DNA of 64,000 nucleotides from Paraburkholderia sp. BCC1886 (lineage in GTDB: Bacteria > Pseudomonadota > Gammaproteobacteria > Burkholderiales > Burkholderiaceae), in assembly GCF_900996245.1 (NCBI RefSeq), contig NZ_CAAJGK010000074.1, positions 310,001 to 374,000 of the forward strand. Direction: 5' to 3'. Positions within the stretch are counted from its first letter, which is position 1; each line of letters opens with the position of its first letter. Below, piece by piece: positions 25,601 to 34,581 of this stretch. Both the position numbers and the translations under genes were made by a program. The notes beneath the pieces were generated by a model. The model did no database searches. It was not told the origin of the DNA and worked only from the letters and a program-made list of their open reading frames with translations.

Positions 25601-25905
25601 CGATACCTCGGACAGTGGGCGCCGCAAAGCGTCAGCGAGACCCCAGAATGCGGCATGGCAGCAATCCGGACCGTTCGCCGTCGCACAAAGCACGCCGGCG
25701 AGACAGGCTGGCCCCCGCACCGCCCCGACATCTGATAATTTGTCGGCCAACGGATTGGAATCGGCCTACCCGCCCCAATACTGTCCCTATCGGGCGTTTC
25801 GTCGGGCGAAAAGCCGGGCGAGCCGCCGATCAACCGCACGTCGCCCTACTCGTATCAATCGCGTCGAGCATGCGCGTCATTCACCCGCGTCAGACAGGAA
25901 GCCTT
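25601..25905. other. Divergent spacer between the acyltransferase and oligopeptidase genes
   Basis: No gene supported. A possible -10 (GATAAT, 25733-25738) faces prlC but lacks a convincing -35. No strong hairpin or repeat was seen. Confidence 0.4.
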
Positions 25906-28014
25906 ATGTCCACTACCCCCTCGACTCACGACAATCCGCTCCTCGATTTTTCCGACCTGCCGCGCTTTGGCGAAATCCGTCCCGAACATGTCACGCCCGC
26001 CCTCGATGTGCTGCTCGCCGATGCCAGCGCCGCCGTCGAACGCGCGGCCCTGCCGATCACGCCTGCGTCATGGGCCGACGTGGTCGAGCCGGTCGAACGC
26101 GCCACCGAACCGCTCTCGCGCGCCTGGAGCGTGGTCGGCCACCTGAACGCGGTCGCCGATACCCCCGAACTGCGCGCCGCCTACGGCGAAAACCTGCCGC
26201 GCGTGACCGAATTCTGGTCGAGCGTCGGCCAGAACCTGGCGCTCTACGACAAATACAAGGCCCTGAACGCCGCCGACGATTTCGCGGCCCTCACCGGCGA
26301 GCGCAAGAAAATCCTCGGCAATGCGCTGCGCGATTTCCGTCTGTCGGGCGCCGAATTGCCGGAAGACCAGAAACCGCGTTTCGCCGAACTGCAGGAACGC
26401 CAGGCCGCGTTGTCCAAAGCGTTTTCCGATCACGTGCTGGATGCGACGAACGCGTACGCGTATCTGGTCGCCGCGGGTGACGAAGCGCAACTGGCCGGTT
26501 TGCCGGAAGACGTGATCGAAGGCGCGAAGGAAGCCGCCGAACGCGAAGGCAAGACCGGCTACAAGTTCACGCTGCATTTCCCGTCGTATTTCCCCGTGCT
26601 GCAGTATTCGGAAAATCGCGCAATGCGCGAAGCGATGTATCGCGCGTACGTGTCGCGTGCGTCCGAACTCGGCGCGCAATACGGCAACGGCAAGCCCGAA
26701 TGGGACAACACGCAGGTGCTCGCCGACCAGTTGAAGCTGCGCGCCGAAGAAGCGCACATGCTCGGCTACGCGAACTTCGCCGAAGTCTCGCTGGCACCGA
26801 AAATGGCCGAATCGCCGGCGCAGGTCATGGCCTTCCTCGAAGACCTCGCGACCCGCGCGCGTCCGCATGCCGAACAGGACTGGAAAGAGTTGCGCGAGTT
26901 CGCCGCGAACGAACTCGGCATGACCGACCTGCAACCGTGGGACACGACCTACGCCGCCGAGCGTCTGCGTCAGAAGCGTTACTCGTTCTCCGAAAACGAA
27001 GTCAAACAGTACTTCCCGGAAGACGCCGTCTTCAAGGGTCTCTTCAAGGTCACCGAGACGCTGTTCGGCGTGCGCATCCGCCGTGACGAAGCGGCCGTGT
27101 GGCATCCGGACGTGCGCTTTTTCCGCGTCGAAAACCAGGACGGCGGGCTCGTCGCGCAGTTCTATCTCGACCTGTACGCACGCGAAGGCAAACGCGGTGG
27201 CGCATGGATGGACGACGCGCGCGGCCGTCACAAGCACACGCAGGGCCGCGTGCAAACGCCGGTCGCGTATCTCACCTGCAACTTCTCCGCACCGGTCGGC
27301 GGCAAGCCGGCCTGCTTCACGCACGACGAAGTCATCACGCTGTTTCACGAATTCGGGCATGGTCTGCATCACATGCTCACGCGCGTCGACGAACTGGGCG
27401 TGTCGGGTATCAACGGCGTGGAGTGGGATGCTGTCGAACTGCCGTCGCAATTCATGGAGAACTTCTGCTGGGAGTGGGACGTGCTCTCCGACATGACCTC
27501 GCATGTCGAAACGGCCAAACCGCTGCCGCGCGACCTGTTCGACAAGATGCTCGCCGCGAAGAACTTCCAGAGCGGTCTCGGCACGCTGCGCCAGATCGTG
27601 CTGTCGATGTTCGACATGCAACTGCATATCGACTTCGATGCAGGCGGCACGAAGAGCGCAACCGAACTCGCGAGCGAGATCAACGAACGCTTCCACGTCA
27701 TTCCGCAAGCGTCGTTCTCGCGCTGGCCGAACACGTTCAGCCATATTTTCGCGGGCGGTTACGCGGCGGGTTACTACAGCTACAAGTGGGCCGAAGTGCT
27801 GTCCGCGGATGCCTACGCGGCGTTCGAAGAAGCCGCGCAGAACGCGAGCGGCAGCGTGCTCGATCAGGCGACCGGCATGCGGTATCGCAAGGAGATTCTG
27901 GAAGTGGGCGGTAGCCGCCCGGCAATGGAATCGTTCAAGGCGTTCCGCGGCCGCGAGCCGAATATCGACGCGCTGCTGCGTCATAACGGCATGACGCCGG
28001 GCGCGGCGCATTGA
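25906..28014 (+). CDS. prlC: Oligopeptidase A (M3 metallopeptidase)
   Basis: Cytoplasmic zinc peptidase that degrades short peptides, including cleaved signal peptides. The 702 residues fit the family (E. coli 680). The zinc site HEFGHGLHHML and the downstream third ligand region GVEWDAVELPSQFMENFCWE are intact. AGGAA precedes the start at 25906. The gene is monocistronic, with a terminator directly after it. Confidence 0.95.
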   Translation: MSTTPSTHDNPLLDFSDLPRFGEIRPEHVTPALDVLLADASAAVERAALPITPASWADVVEPVERATEPLSRAWSVVGHLNAVADTPELRAAYGENLPRVTEFWSSVGQNLALYDKYKALNAADDFAALTGERKKILGNALRDFRLSGAELPEDQKPRFAELQERQAALSKAFSDHVLDATNAYAYLVAAGDEAQLAGLPEDVIEGAKEAAEREGKTGYKFTLHFPSYFPVLQYSENRAMREAMYRAYVSRASELGAQYGNGKPEWDNTQVLADQLKLRAEEAHMLGYANFAEVSLAPKMAESPAQVMAFLEDLATRARPHAEQDWKELREFAANELGMTDLQPWDTTYAAERLRQKRYSFSENEVKQYFPEDAVFKGLFKVTETLFGVRIRRDEAAVWHPDVRFFRVENQDGGLVAQFYLDLYAREGKRGGAWMDDARGRHKHTQGRVQTPVAYLTCNFSAPVGGKPACFTHDEVITLFHEFGHGLHHMLTRVDELGVSGINGVEWDAVELPSQFMENFCWEWDVLSDMTSHVETAKPLPRDLFDKMLAAKNFQSGLGTLRQIVLSMFDMQLHIDFDAGGTKSATELASEINERFHVIPQASFSRWPNTFSHIFAGGYAAGYYSYKWAEVLSADAYAAFEEAAQNASGSVLDQATGMRYRKEILEVGGSRPAMESFKAFRGREPNIDALLRHNGMTPGAAH

Positions 28015-28045
28015 GCGTGGCCTGACGCATCGTAGGTGGCAACGC

Positions 28046-28084
28046 AAAAGCCGGCGACCTGTGCAAACAGGCGCCGGCTTTTTT
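28046..28084. terminator. Bidirectional intrinsic terminator between prlC and the CodA-like gene
   Basis: Stem CCGGCG-CCTGT pairs with ACAGG-CGCCGG across a GCAA loop with one bulged A. It is flanked by A4 on the left and T6 on the right, so it works for both convergent genes. Confidence 0.85.
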
Positions 28085-28106
28085 CATCGTCGCGTCCGCA
28101 AAAACA

Positions 28107-29399
28107 CTACCCGCGATGCAGCTTGAAATCGACCTGCTGCGGCCGTCCTTCCAGCGACAAACTCGCCCGCGCCGCCGGCGCGCGGCTCACCACCTTGCCG
28201 CGGCTCACCACCGCGAGACGCGCGGCGCGCAGGCGGATTGCTTCGACCGGATCGCGCGCGTCGAGCACGACCAGATTGGCCGCGCAGCCCGGCGCGATAC
28301 CGTAGCCTTCCAGCCCCAGAATGCGCGCCGCGTTCACCGTCACCGCATCGAAACACGCATGCATTCCGTCGACGCCCGTCATCTGCGCCACGTGCAAGCC
28401 CATGTGAGCGACTTCGAGCATGTCGCCCGAGCCGAGGCTGTACCACGGGTCCATCACGCAATCGTGGCCGAATGCGACCGTGATGCCGGCCGCCATCATC
28501 TCCGGTACGCGGGTCATGCCGCGCCGCTTGGGGTACGTATCGCTGCGCCCCTGCAGCGTGATGTTGATCAGCGGATTGGCAATCGCCGCCACGCCGCTCT
28601 CGCGCATCAGCGGCAACAGTTTGCTGACGTAGTAGTTGTCCATCGAATGCATGGACGTCAGATGCGAACCGGTCACGCGCCCGTGCAAACCGAGCCGATG
28701 CGTTTCGGCCGCGAGCGTTTCGATGTGACGCGACATCGGGTCGTCCGATTCGTCGCAATGCATGTCGACGCGCAGGCCCTGCTCTGCCGCGTATTCGCAC
28801 AGCAGCCGCACGGACTGCGCGCCATCGGCCATCGTGCGCTCGAAGTGCGGAATGCCGCCGACCACGTCGACGCCCAGTGCAATCGCCCGCTTGAGATTGT
28901 CGAACGCGCCGGCGCTGCGCAGGATGCCGTCTTGCGGAAAGGCGACCAGTTGCAAGTCGAGATACGGCGCGACCCGCCGCTTTACTTCGACCAGCGCCTC
29001 GACGGCCAGCAATCGCGGATCGCAGACGTCCACGTGACTGCGGATGGCGAGCAGCCCGCGCGCGACCGCCCAATCGCAGTACTGCAACGCGCGCTCGATC
29101 AACGCTTGCTGGGTGAGGTCCGGCTTCAGCTCACCCCATAACGCGATGCCCTCGAGCAAGGTGCCCGACGCATTCACGCGCGGCAAACCGTACGACAGCG
29201 TGGCGTCCATATGAAAGTGCGGATCGACGAATGGCGGCGTGACGAGCGAGCCCGCCGCGTCGATTTCTTCGCGTGCGCTCGCGGCCAGAGTCGGCTCGAC
29301 GGCGACGATGCGACCGGCCTCGATGCCGATGTCGACCGGGTGTTTCTGGTGCGATGCGGCGCTCGGCGGCAGCATCGCGTGGCGGATGATCAGGTCCAT
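28107..29399 (-). CDS. CodA-like cytosine deaminase family amidohydrolase
   Basis: A 430-residue metal-dependent amidohydrolase close in length to E. coli CodA (427). Metal and catalytic motifs are VDPHFHMDATLS, HVDVCD, VAFPQDGIL, DMHCDESDD and FGHDCVMDPWYSLGSG, equivalent to CodA's HxH, Gln, HxxE and Asp sites. Start 29399 has AGGAG. The substrate could be cytosine, isoguanine or a related heterocycle; no permease or pyrimidine gene is adjacent. Confidence 0.85.
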   Translation of the reverse strand: MDLIIRHAMLPPSAASHQKHPVDIGIEAGRIVAVEPTLAASAREEIDAAGSLVTPPFVDPHFHMDATLSYGLPRVNASGTLLEGIALWGELKPDLTQQALIERALQYCDWAVARGLLAIRSHVDVCDPRLLAVEALVEVKRRVAPYLDLQLVAFPQDGILRSAGAFDNLKRAIALGVDVVGGIPHFERTMADGAQSVRLLCEYAAEQGLRVDMHCDESDDPMSRHIETLAAETHRLGLHGRVTGSHLTSMHSMDNYYVSKLLPLMRESGVAAIANPLINITLQGRSDTYPKRRGMTRVPEMMAAGITVAFGHDCVMDPWYSLGSGDMLEVAHMGLHVAQMTGVDGMHACFDAVTVNAARILGLEGYGIAPGCAANLVVLDARDPVEAIRLRAARLAVVSRGKVVSRAPAARASLSLEGRPQQVDFKLHRG

Positions 29400-29674
29400 G
29401 TATCGCTCCTGTTGAGCCGGTCTCATTCGTTCGAGCGGCTTCTAAGTGCTGTCGATTCTATCGGCGTCAGAAAACGTGCGGCGGGTTTTCTCGGCTTCGG
29501 GCGTGCTTCGGGTTTGCTTCGGGTCTGCTTCTGTTGTGCTTCGGACATGCGTCCGGACCAAAACGCCCGCCTCGTGTACCGGCGCGCGGCGGCTTATCCG
29601 TACCGGCGCCGGCGTCGCATGCCGACCTATACTCGTGCGCCACCGGCTAGCGTTTCTCTTCGCGGAACAGACAC

Positions 29675-30373
29675 ATGAAAACCATCGGCGTGATCGGCGG
29701 AATGAGTTGGGAATCGTCCACCGAGTACTACCGGCTTCTGAACCGCTATGCGAAGGACCGGCTCGGCGGCCATCACAATGCGCGCAGCCTGTTGCTCACG
29801 CTCGACTTCGCGACGATCGAAGCCGCACAGCGCGCCGGCGACTGGCCCGCGCTCGGCGAGCAGATGGCCGACGCCGCGCGGCAACTCGAACGTGGCGGCG
29901 CCGATCTCGTTCTGCTCGCGACCAACACGATGCATCGCGTGGCGAGTTCGATCGAGCAGGCCGTGAGCATACCGTTCCTGCACATTGCCGACCCGACGGG
30001 TGTTGCGCTTTGCGCGGCGGGCATCGGTCGCGTCGGTCTGCTCGGCACGCGCTATACGATGGAACAGGCTTTCTATGTAGACCGTCTGCGCGAGCGCTAT
30101 GGGCTCGATGTCCTGATTCCCACCGAAGCCGAACGTCACGACGTGCATCGCATCATTTACAACGAGCTGTGCCATGGCGTGGTGAGCGATGCGTCGCGCG
30201 AAGTGTATCGACGGATCATCGACACCCTGGCGGCACGCGGCGCGCAAGCCGTCATTCTCGGTTGTACGGAGATTACCTTGCTGATCAAACCGGACGACTC
30301 CGCGCTGCCCGTGTTCGACACCACCGCGCTGCATGCGCAGGCGGCAGTTCAATGGGCGATCGATGCGGCATGA
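29675..30373 (+). CDS. YgeA-type aspartate/glutamate racemase
   Basis: A 232-residue PLP-independent amino-acid racemase resembling E. coli YgeA. It opens MKTIGVIGGMSWESSTEYY. Instead of the classical two cysteines it has Thr83 (LATNTMHR) and Cys197 (LGCTEI), the atypical Thr/Cys pair described for the E. coli L-Asp/Glu racemase. It is convergent with the SRAP gene. The specific substrate is not settled by sequence. Confidence 0.85.
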   Translation: MKTIGVIGGMSWESSTEYYRLLNRYAKDRLGGHHNARSLLLTLDFATIEAAQRAGDWPALGEQMADAARQLERGGADLVLLATNTMHRVASSIEQAVSIPFLHIADPTGVALCAAGIGRVGLLGTRYTMEQAFYVDRLRERYGLDVLIPTEAERHDVHRIIYNELCHGVVSDASREVYRRIIDTLAARGAQAVILGCTEITLLIKPDDSALPVFDTTALHAQAAVQWAIDAA

Positions 30374-30406
30374 CAGCGCTAACGCCGCTGAGGCCGCAGA
30401 GGCCGC

Positions 30407-31366
30407 TCAGGCCGCCAGCCGGTACTCATAACGCGGGCGTTCCCGATCGTCGAGAATCGCATACGCCGCGGCCAGATTGCCGGGCTCGGGATTTAGCCAT
30501 GCATCGACGTTTTCCGGCTTGATGGGAATGATGCAGCGGTCGTGACCGGCCAGCGCGATTTCGGGCGGCGGGTCGTCGGTAATAACCGCAAACGACAGCA
30601 GGTCCGCTTCGCCCTTGCTCGTCCAGTGCGACCAGAGACAGGCGACCAGCATGTCCTGCGGCGGGTCCGGCCGGAATTCGAGCACGACGTTCTCGTCCTG
30701 CTCTCCTGCCGCGAGTTCGCGGCCTTCCAGCCTCGCGCGCGAGACGTTTTCGTAGAACGCGCTCACGATCATGACTCCGTGCAAGTAACCGAACAGCGGC
30801 TTCCAGAATCCTTCGAGGTTGTCGCGCCGCGCGTTGTACGTGCCGGGGAATTTGACATCGTAAAACGCGGGCTTTCCGGCGGGACGGCATTGATAGCGCA
30901 TCGGCCGGATCACGCGCCAGCCGTTTTCCATGACCATCACCGGCGCGTAATGACCGGGGAAAATGCGTGAGTCGCGAAGCTGCGGCTCGGTTCGCTTCAA
31001 ATCGTCCAGACGGCCAAGCGTCCACGCGATCTTGTCCGTCGCAATCCGCCGGCTTTCGGTGGCCGCCTTCGTGACTCGCGTTTGCAGCGTGCGCTCGGCA
31101 TCCGCGAGACGGGTGCGCTGCCTGAACAGGTCTTGCTCCAGTTGCGCCGTCTGCTGTGTATCGAAGCTCGCGATGAGCGCCGCGATGTCGCGCTCGGCAT
31201 CGGATTGCGGCGCGCGAAACGCGTCTTCCATGCCCTTTGGAATTTTCGCCTTGCTGCCCTCGGCGCGTTCGAAGAAAAGTCGCGCGAATTCCTCGATGCT
31301 CATCTGCGCGCCGAACATCCTGACGTATTGCCGAAAGTCCGCCTGAATCTGAGCCGAATAGCACAT
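30407..31366 (-). CDS. SRAP (YedK/HMCES-like) DNA-protein crosslink protein
   Basis: The SRAP domain covalently traps abasic sites through Cys2. The start MCYSAQIQADFRQYV (31366, GGAGG upstream) exposes Cys2 after Met removal. Other conserved sites are NARRDN, SAFYENV (catalytic Glu region) and GHDRCIIPI. At 319 residues it is much longer than E. coli YedK (222). The extra length is largely a charged helical insertion, about residues 50-130. It lies 47 bases after dnaE2 on the same strand, so it may share the SOS transcript. Confidence 0.85.
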   Translation of the reverse strand: MCYSAQIQADFRQYVRMFGAQMSIEEFARLFFERAEGSKAKIPKGMEDAFRAPQSDAERDIAALIASFDTQQTAQLEQDLFRQRTRLADAERTLQTRVTKAATESRRIATDKIAWTLGRLDDLKRTEPQLRDSRIFPGHYAPVMVMENGWRVIRPMRYQCRPAGKPAFYDVKFPGTYNARRDNLEGFWKPLFGYLHGVMIVSAFYENVSRARLEGRELAAGEQDENVVLEFRPDPPQDMLVACLWSHWTSKGEADLLSFAVITDDPPPEIALAGHDRCIIPIKPENVDAWLNPEPGNLAAAYAILDDRERPRYEYRLAA

Positions 31367-31413
31367 GGACGCCTCCGTTCGCTGGTCCGATGATACCGAC
31401 AACCCGCATCCGG

Positions 31414-34400
31414 CTAGAAAAAGTCCCGGCTTACCGAGTGCAGGCCGCCCAGCAGATGAGACATATCGACCAGGAAGTGCGCCACGAGGTGGCGCACTTC
31501 CCCTTGCGACTGCCACGTCCCGTACACGGCGAGCAGGCTCGAGCCGAGCGCTTCCTTGCGCTGCTTTTCCAGCAGACCCGGCCACACGATCACGTTGACG
31601 TTACCCGTCTCGTCTTCGAGCGTGACGAACATCACGCCCTTGGCGGTTCCGGGACGCTGGCGCACGGTCACGAGCCCGCAGCCTCGCGCGAGCCGTCCGT
31701 CGCGATACGTGCGCAGCGTCGAGGCCGGCATCAGGCGGTTCGCCTGCAATTGCGGCCTGAGCAACGCCAGCGGATGCCGGCCGAGCGTCAACCCGAACGA
31801 GCGGTAATCGGCGACCAGGTCGTTGGCTTCGGTCGGCGCGCCCAGCTCCGGCGTCTCGTCGTCGATCGCGGCGGCGCACAGCATGTCCTTGTCCGGCACG
31901 GCCGCGACCGATTGCCAGAGCGCCTCGCGGCGATTGCCCGCGAGCGACGCCAGCGCATTGGCGTCGGCGAGAACGTGCAGGTCTTTGCGGTCCAGTTGCG
32001 CGCGCCGCGCGAGGTCGTTGACGGTCGTGAAGGGACGAACCGCGCGCGCGTTTTCAATCCGCTCCGCTGCACCGTCTTTCATGCCGCGCAGCAACGAAAG
32101 ACCGAGCCGCACCGCGGGTTGCGCCGCGCCTTCGCCATATTCGAGCGACGAGTCCCAACCGCTGACGGTCACGTCGACCGGCAGCACCTCGACGCCGTGC
32201 CGGTGCGCATCCTGAACCAGTTGCGACGGCGAATAGAAACCCATTGGCTGACTGTTCAGCATCGCGGCCAGAAACGCCTCCGGCTCATGACATTTGAGCC
32301 AGCTGCTCGCGTAGACCAGCAGCGCGAAACTGGCCGCGTGACTCTCGGGAAAACCGTACTCGCCGAAGCCTTTGATCTGCTCGAAAATCGCCTCCGCGAA
32401 CGCGAGTTGATAGCCGCGCTGCTGCATGCCGAGCACGATGCGGTCGTAGTATTTTTCCAGACCGCCTTTGCGTTTCCAGGCCGCCATCGCGCGGCGTAAC
32501 TGGTCCGCTTCGCCGGCGGTAAAACCCGCTGCCAGAATCGCGACCTGCATCACCTGCTCCTGGAAAATCGGCACGCCGAGCGTTCGACCCAAGGCGGTTT
32601 CGAGTGCGGGGCTCGGGTAGCTGACCGGCTCGAAGCCCTGGCGACGCTGCAAATACGGATGCACCGCGCCGCCCTGGATCGGCCCCGGCCGCACGATGGC
32701 GACTTCGATCACGAGGTCGTAGAACCTGCGCGGCTTCATGCGCGGCAGCATGCTCATCTGCGCGCGCGATTCGATCTGGAACACGCCGACCGTGTCGGCC
32801 GCCGAAATCATGTCGTAGGTCGCCTCGTCCTCGGCCGGAATGTCCTGCATCTCGAAACGCTCGCCGCGCTTTTCCGACACGAGATCGAGCGCGCGCCGGA
32901 TCGCCGACAGCATGCCGAGCGCGAGCACGTCGATCTTGAGCAATCCAAGCGATTCCAGATCGTCCTTGTCCCACTCGATGACCGAGCGATCCACCATTGC
33001 GGCATTCTCGACCGGCACGAGCCGCGTGAGCTTGCCGCGACTAATGACGAAGCCGCCCGAGTGTTGCGACAGATGACGCGGAAAATTCAGCAACTGCGAC
33101 GCGAGCCGGGCCCACGCCTGAATCAGCGGCTTGTCCGGATCGAGGCCCGACTCCGTGAAGCGCTTGAGCAGGTCCTGACTCGTATCGAACCAGTGATGCG
33201 ACTTCGCCACCGCGTCCACGATCTGCGGATCGACACCGAGCGCCTTGCCCGTCTCGCGCAACGCGCCGCGCGGCCGGTAAGTGGAGACCGCTGCCGCAAT
33301 CGCCGCGCGATCGCGCCCGTACTTGCCGTAGATGTACTGGATGACTTCTTCGCGCCGCTGATGCTCGAAATCGACGTCGATATCGGGCGGCTCGCCGCGC
33401 TCCTTCGAGATGAACCGCTCGAACAGCATGTTGCCGCGCGCCGGATCGACCTCGGTCACGCCGAGGCAATAGCAGACCGCGCTATTCGCCGCCGAGCCGC
33501 GTCCCTGACACAGAATGTGCTGGCTGCGCGCGAAACGCACGATGTCGTACACGGTCAGAAAATATGGCTCGTATTCGAGCTCGGCGATCAGTTCCAGTTC
33601 GTGTTCGAGCTGCTCCTGAACCTTGTGCGGGATGCCCGCTGGAAAGCGCCGCTGCGCGCCGATGTAAGTCTCCTGGCGAAGATACGCGGTCGGCGTGATG
33701 CCGAACGGCACCAGTTCGTCGGGATACTCGTAGCGCAACTCGTCCAGCGAGAACGTGCAGCGGCTGGCAATGTCGAGCGTCGCGGCGAGCGCGTCGTCCG
33801 GATAGAGATTGGCGAGCCGCAATCGGGAACGCAGATGCTGTTCGGCATTCGGCGCGAGCTCGTAGCCGCATTCGTGCACGGGCTTGCGCACGCGGATCGC
33901 CGTCATCGTGTCCTGCAACGGCTTGCGCGAGCGCACGTGCATGACGACATGACCCAGCGCCACGACCGGCACGTCCCGATTGCGGGCGACGAACTCGACC
34001 GCGCCGCGATGGATGTCGTCCATCGCGCGCTGATGCAGCACCAGCCCTACCCAGGCGCGACCGGTGAATGTCTCGTCGAGCCATTCGAGGTGCGCGTCCA
34101 GCACGTCCTCTTTCGCCGGGAAGTCGGGCACGAGGATCGCCAGACAATCCGGCATGCCGAGCAGATGCCGGTTCTCCTTGTCCGGCCGCGAGAGATCGTG
34201 GGGCGAAAGCCGGTACTCGCCCTTCGGCGCGCGGGTGCGCGCCAGCGTGATCAGTTCGGACAGGTTGCCGTATCCCTCGCGGTTTCTGGCGAGCAGGATC
34301 AGTCCGAAAGCCGGCGACCCGTCGGCGTGGGTCAGGCGGAAATAGGAACCGACGATAAACGGCAGCTTCGACTCCTTCGCCGCGACGTGGGCCCGCACGA

Positions 34401-34563
34401 CGCCGGCGAGCGAGCATTCGTCGGTCATCGCCAGCGCGGCATAGCCGAGTTGCGCCGCGCGCTGCGCCAGTTCTTCCGCATGCGACGCGCCATGCAGAAA
34501 CGTGAAATTGGAAAAGCAGAACAGTTCCGCGTAATCCGGCAGCGTGGAGAAAGTGGCATCCAT
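31414..34563 (-). CDS. dnaE2: Error-prone DNA polymerase ImuC/DnaE2
   Basis: Alternative alpha-subunit DNA polymerase of the damage-inducible mutasome. The 1049 residues show an N-terminal PHP domain (NFTFLHGASHAEELAQRA), the Pol III catalytic core with the acidic motif PPDIDVDFEHQRREEV, a helix-hairpin-helix region and a C-terminal OB fold (KGVMFVTLEDETGNVNVIV). It begins 18 bases after imuB. With ImuA and ImuB it carries out lesion bypass and induced mutagenesis. Confidence 0.96.
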   Translation of the reverse strand: MDATFSTLPDYAELFCFSNFTFLHGASHAEELAQRAAQLGYAALAMTDECSLAGVVRAHVAAKESKLPFIVGSYFRLTHADGSPAFGLILLARNREGYGNLSELITLARTRAPKGEYRLSPHDLSRPDKENRHLLGMPDCLAILVPDFPAKEDVLDAHLEWLDETFTGRAWVGLVLHQRAMDDIHRGAVEFVARNRDVPVVALGHVVMHVRSRKPLQDTMTAIRVRKPVHECGYELAPNAEQHLRSRLRLANLYPDDALAATLDIASRCTFSLDELRYEYPDELVPFGITPTAYLRQETYIGAQRRFPAGIPHKVQEQLEHELELIAELEYEPYFLTVYDIVRFARSQHILCQGRGSAANSAVCYCLGVTEVDPARGNMLFERFISKERGEPPDIDVDFEHQRREEVIQYIYGKYGRDRAAIAAAVSTYRPRGALRETGKALGVDPQIVDAVAKSHHWFDTSQDLLKRFTESGLDPDKPLIQAWARLASQLLNFPRHLSQHSGGFVISRGKLTRLVPVENAAMVDRSVIEWDKDDLESLGLLKIDVLALGMLSAIRRALDLVSEKRGERFEMQDIPAEDEATYDMISAADTVGVFQIESRAQMSMLPRMKPRRFYDLVIEVAIVRPGPIQGGAVHPYLQRRQGFEPVSYPSPALETALGRTLGVPIFQEQVMQVAILAAGFTAGEADQLRRAMAAWKRKGGLEKYYDRIVLGMQQRGYQLAFAEAIFEQIKGFGEYGFPESHAASFALLVYASSWLKCHEPEAFLAAMLNSQPMGFYSPSQLVQDAHRHGVEVLPVDVTVSGWDSSLEYGEGAAQPAVRLGLSLLRGMKDGAAERIENARAVRPFTTVNDLARRAQLDRKDLHVLADANALASLAGNRREALWQSVAAVPDKDMLCAAAIDDETPELGAPTEANDLVADYRSFGLTLGRHPLALLRPQLQANRLMPASTLRTYRDGRLARGCGLVTVRQRPGTAKGVMFVTLEDETGNVNVIVWPGLLEKQRKEALGSSLLAVYGTWQSQGEVRHLVAHFLVDMSHLLGGLHSVSRDFF

Positions 34564-34581
34564 GGCGGGTTATCCGGCGCG

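Noticed and set aside
26068..28047. Long minus-strand frame opposite prlC
   Set aside because: prlC has intact zinc motifs and expected length; the antisense translation has no domain.
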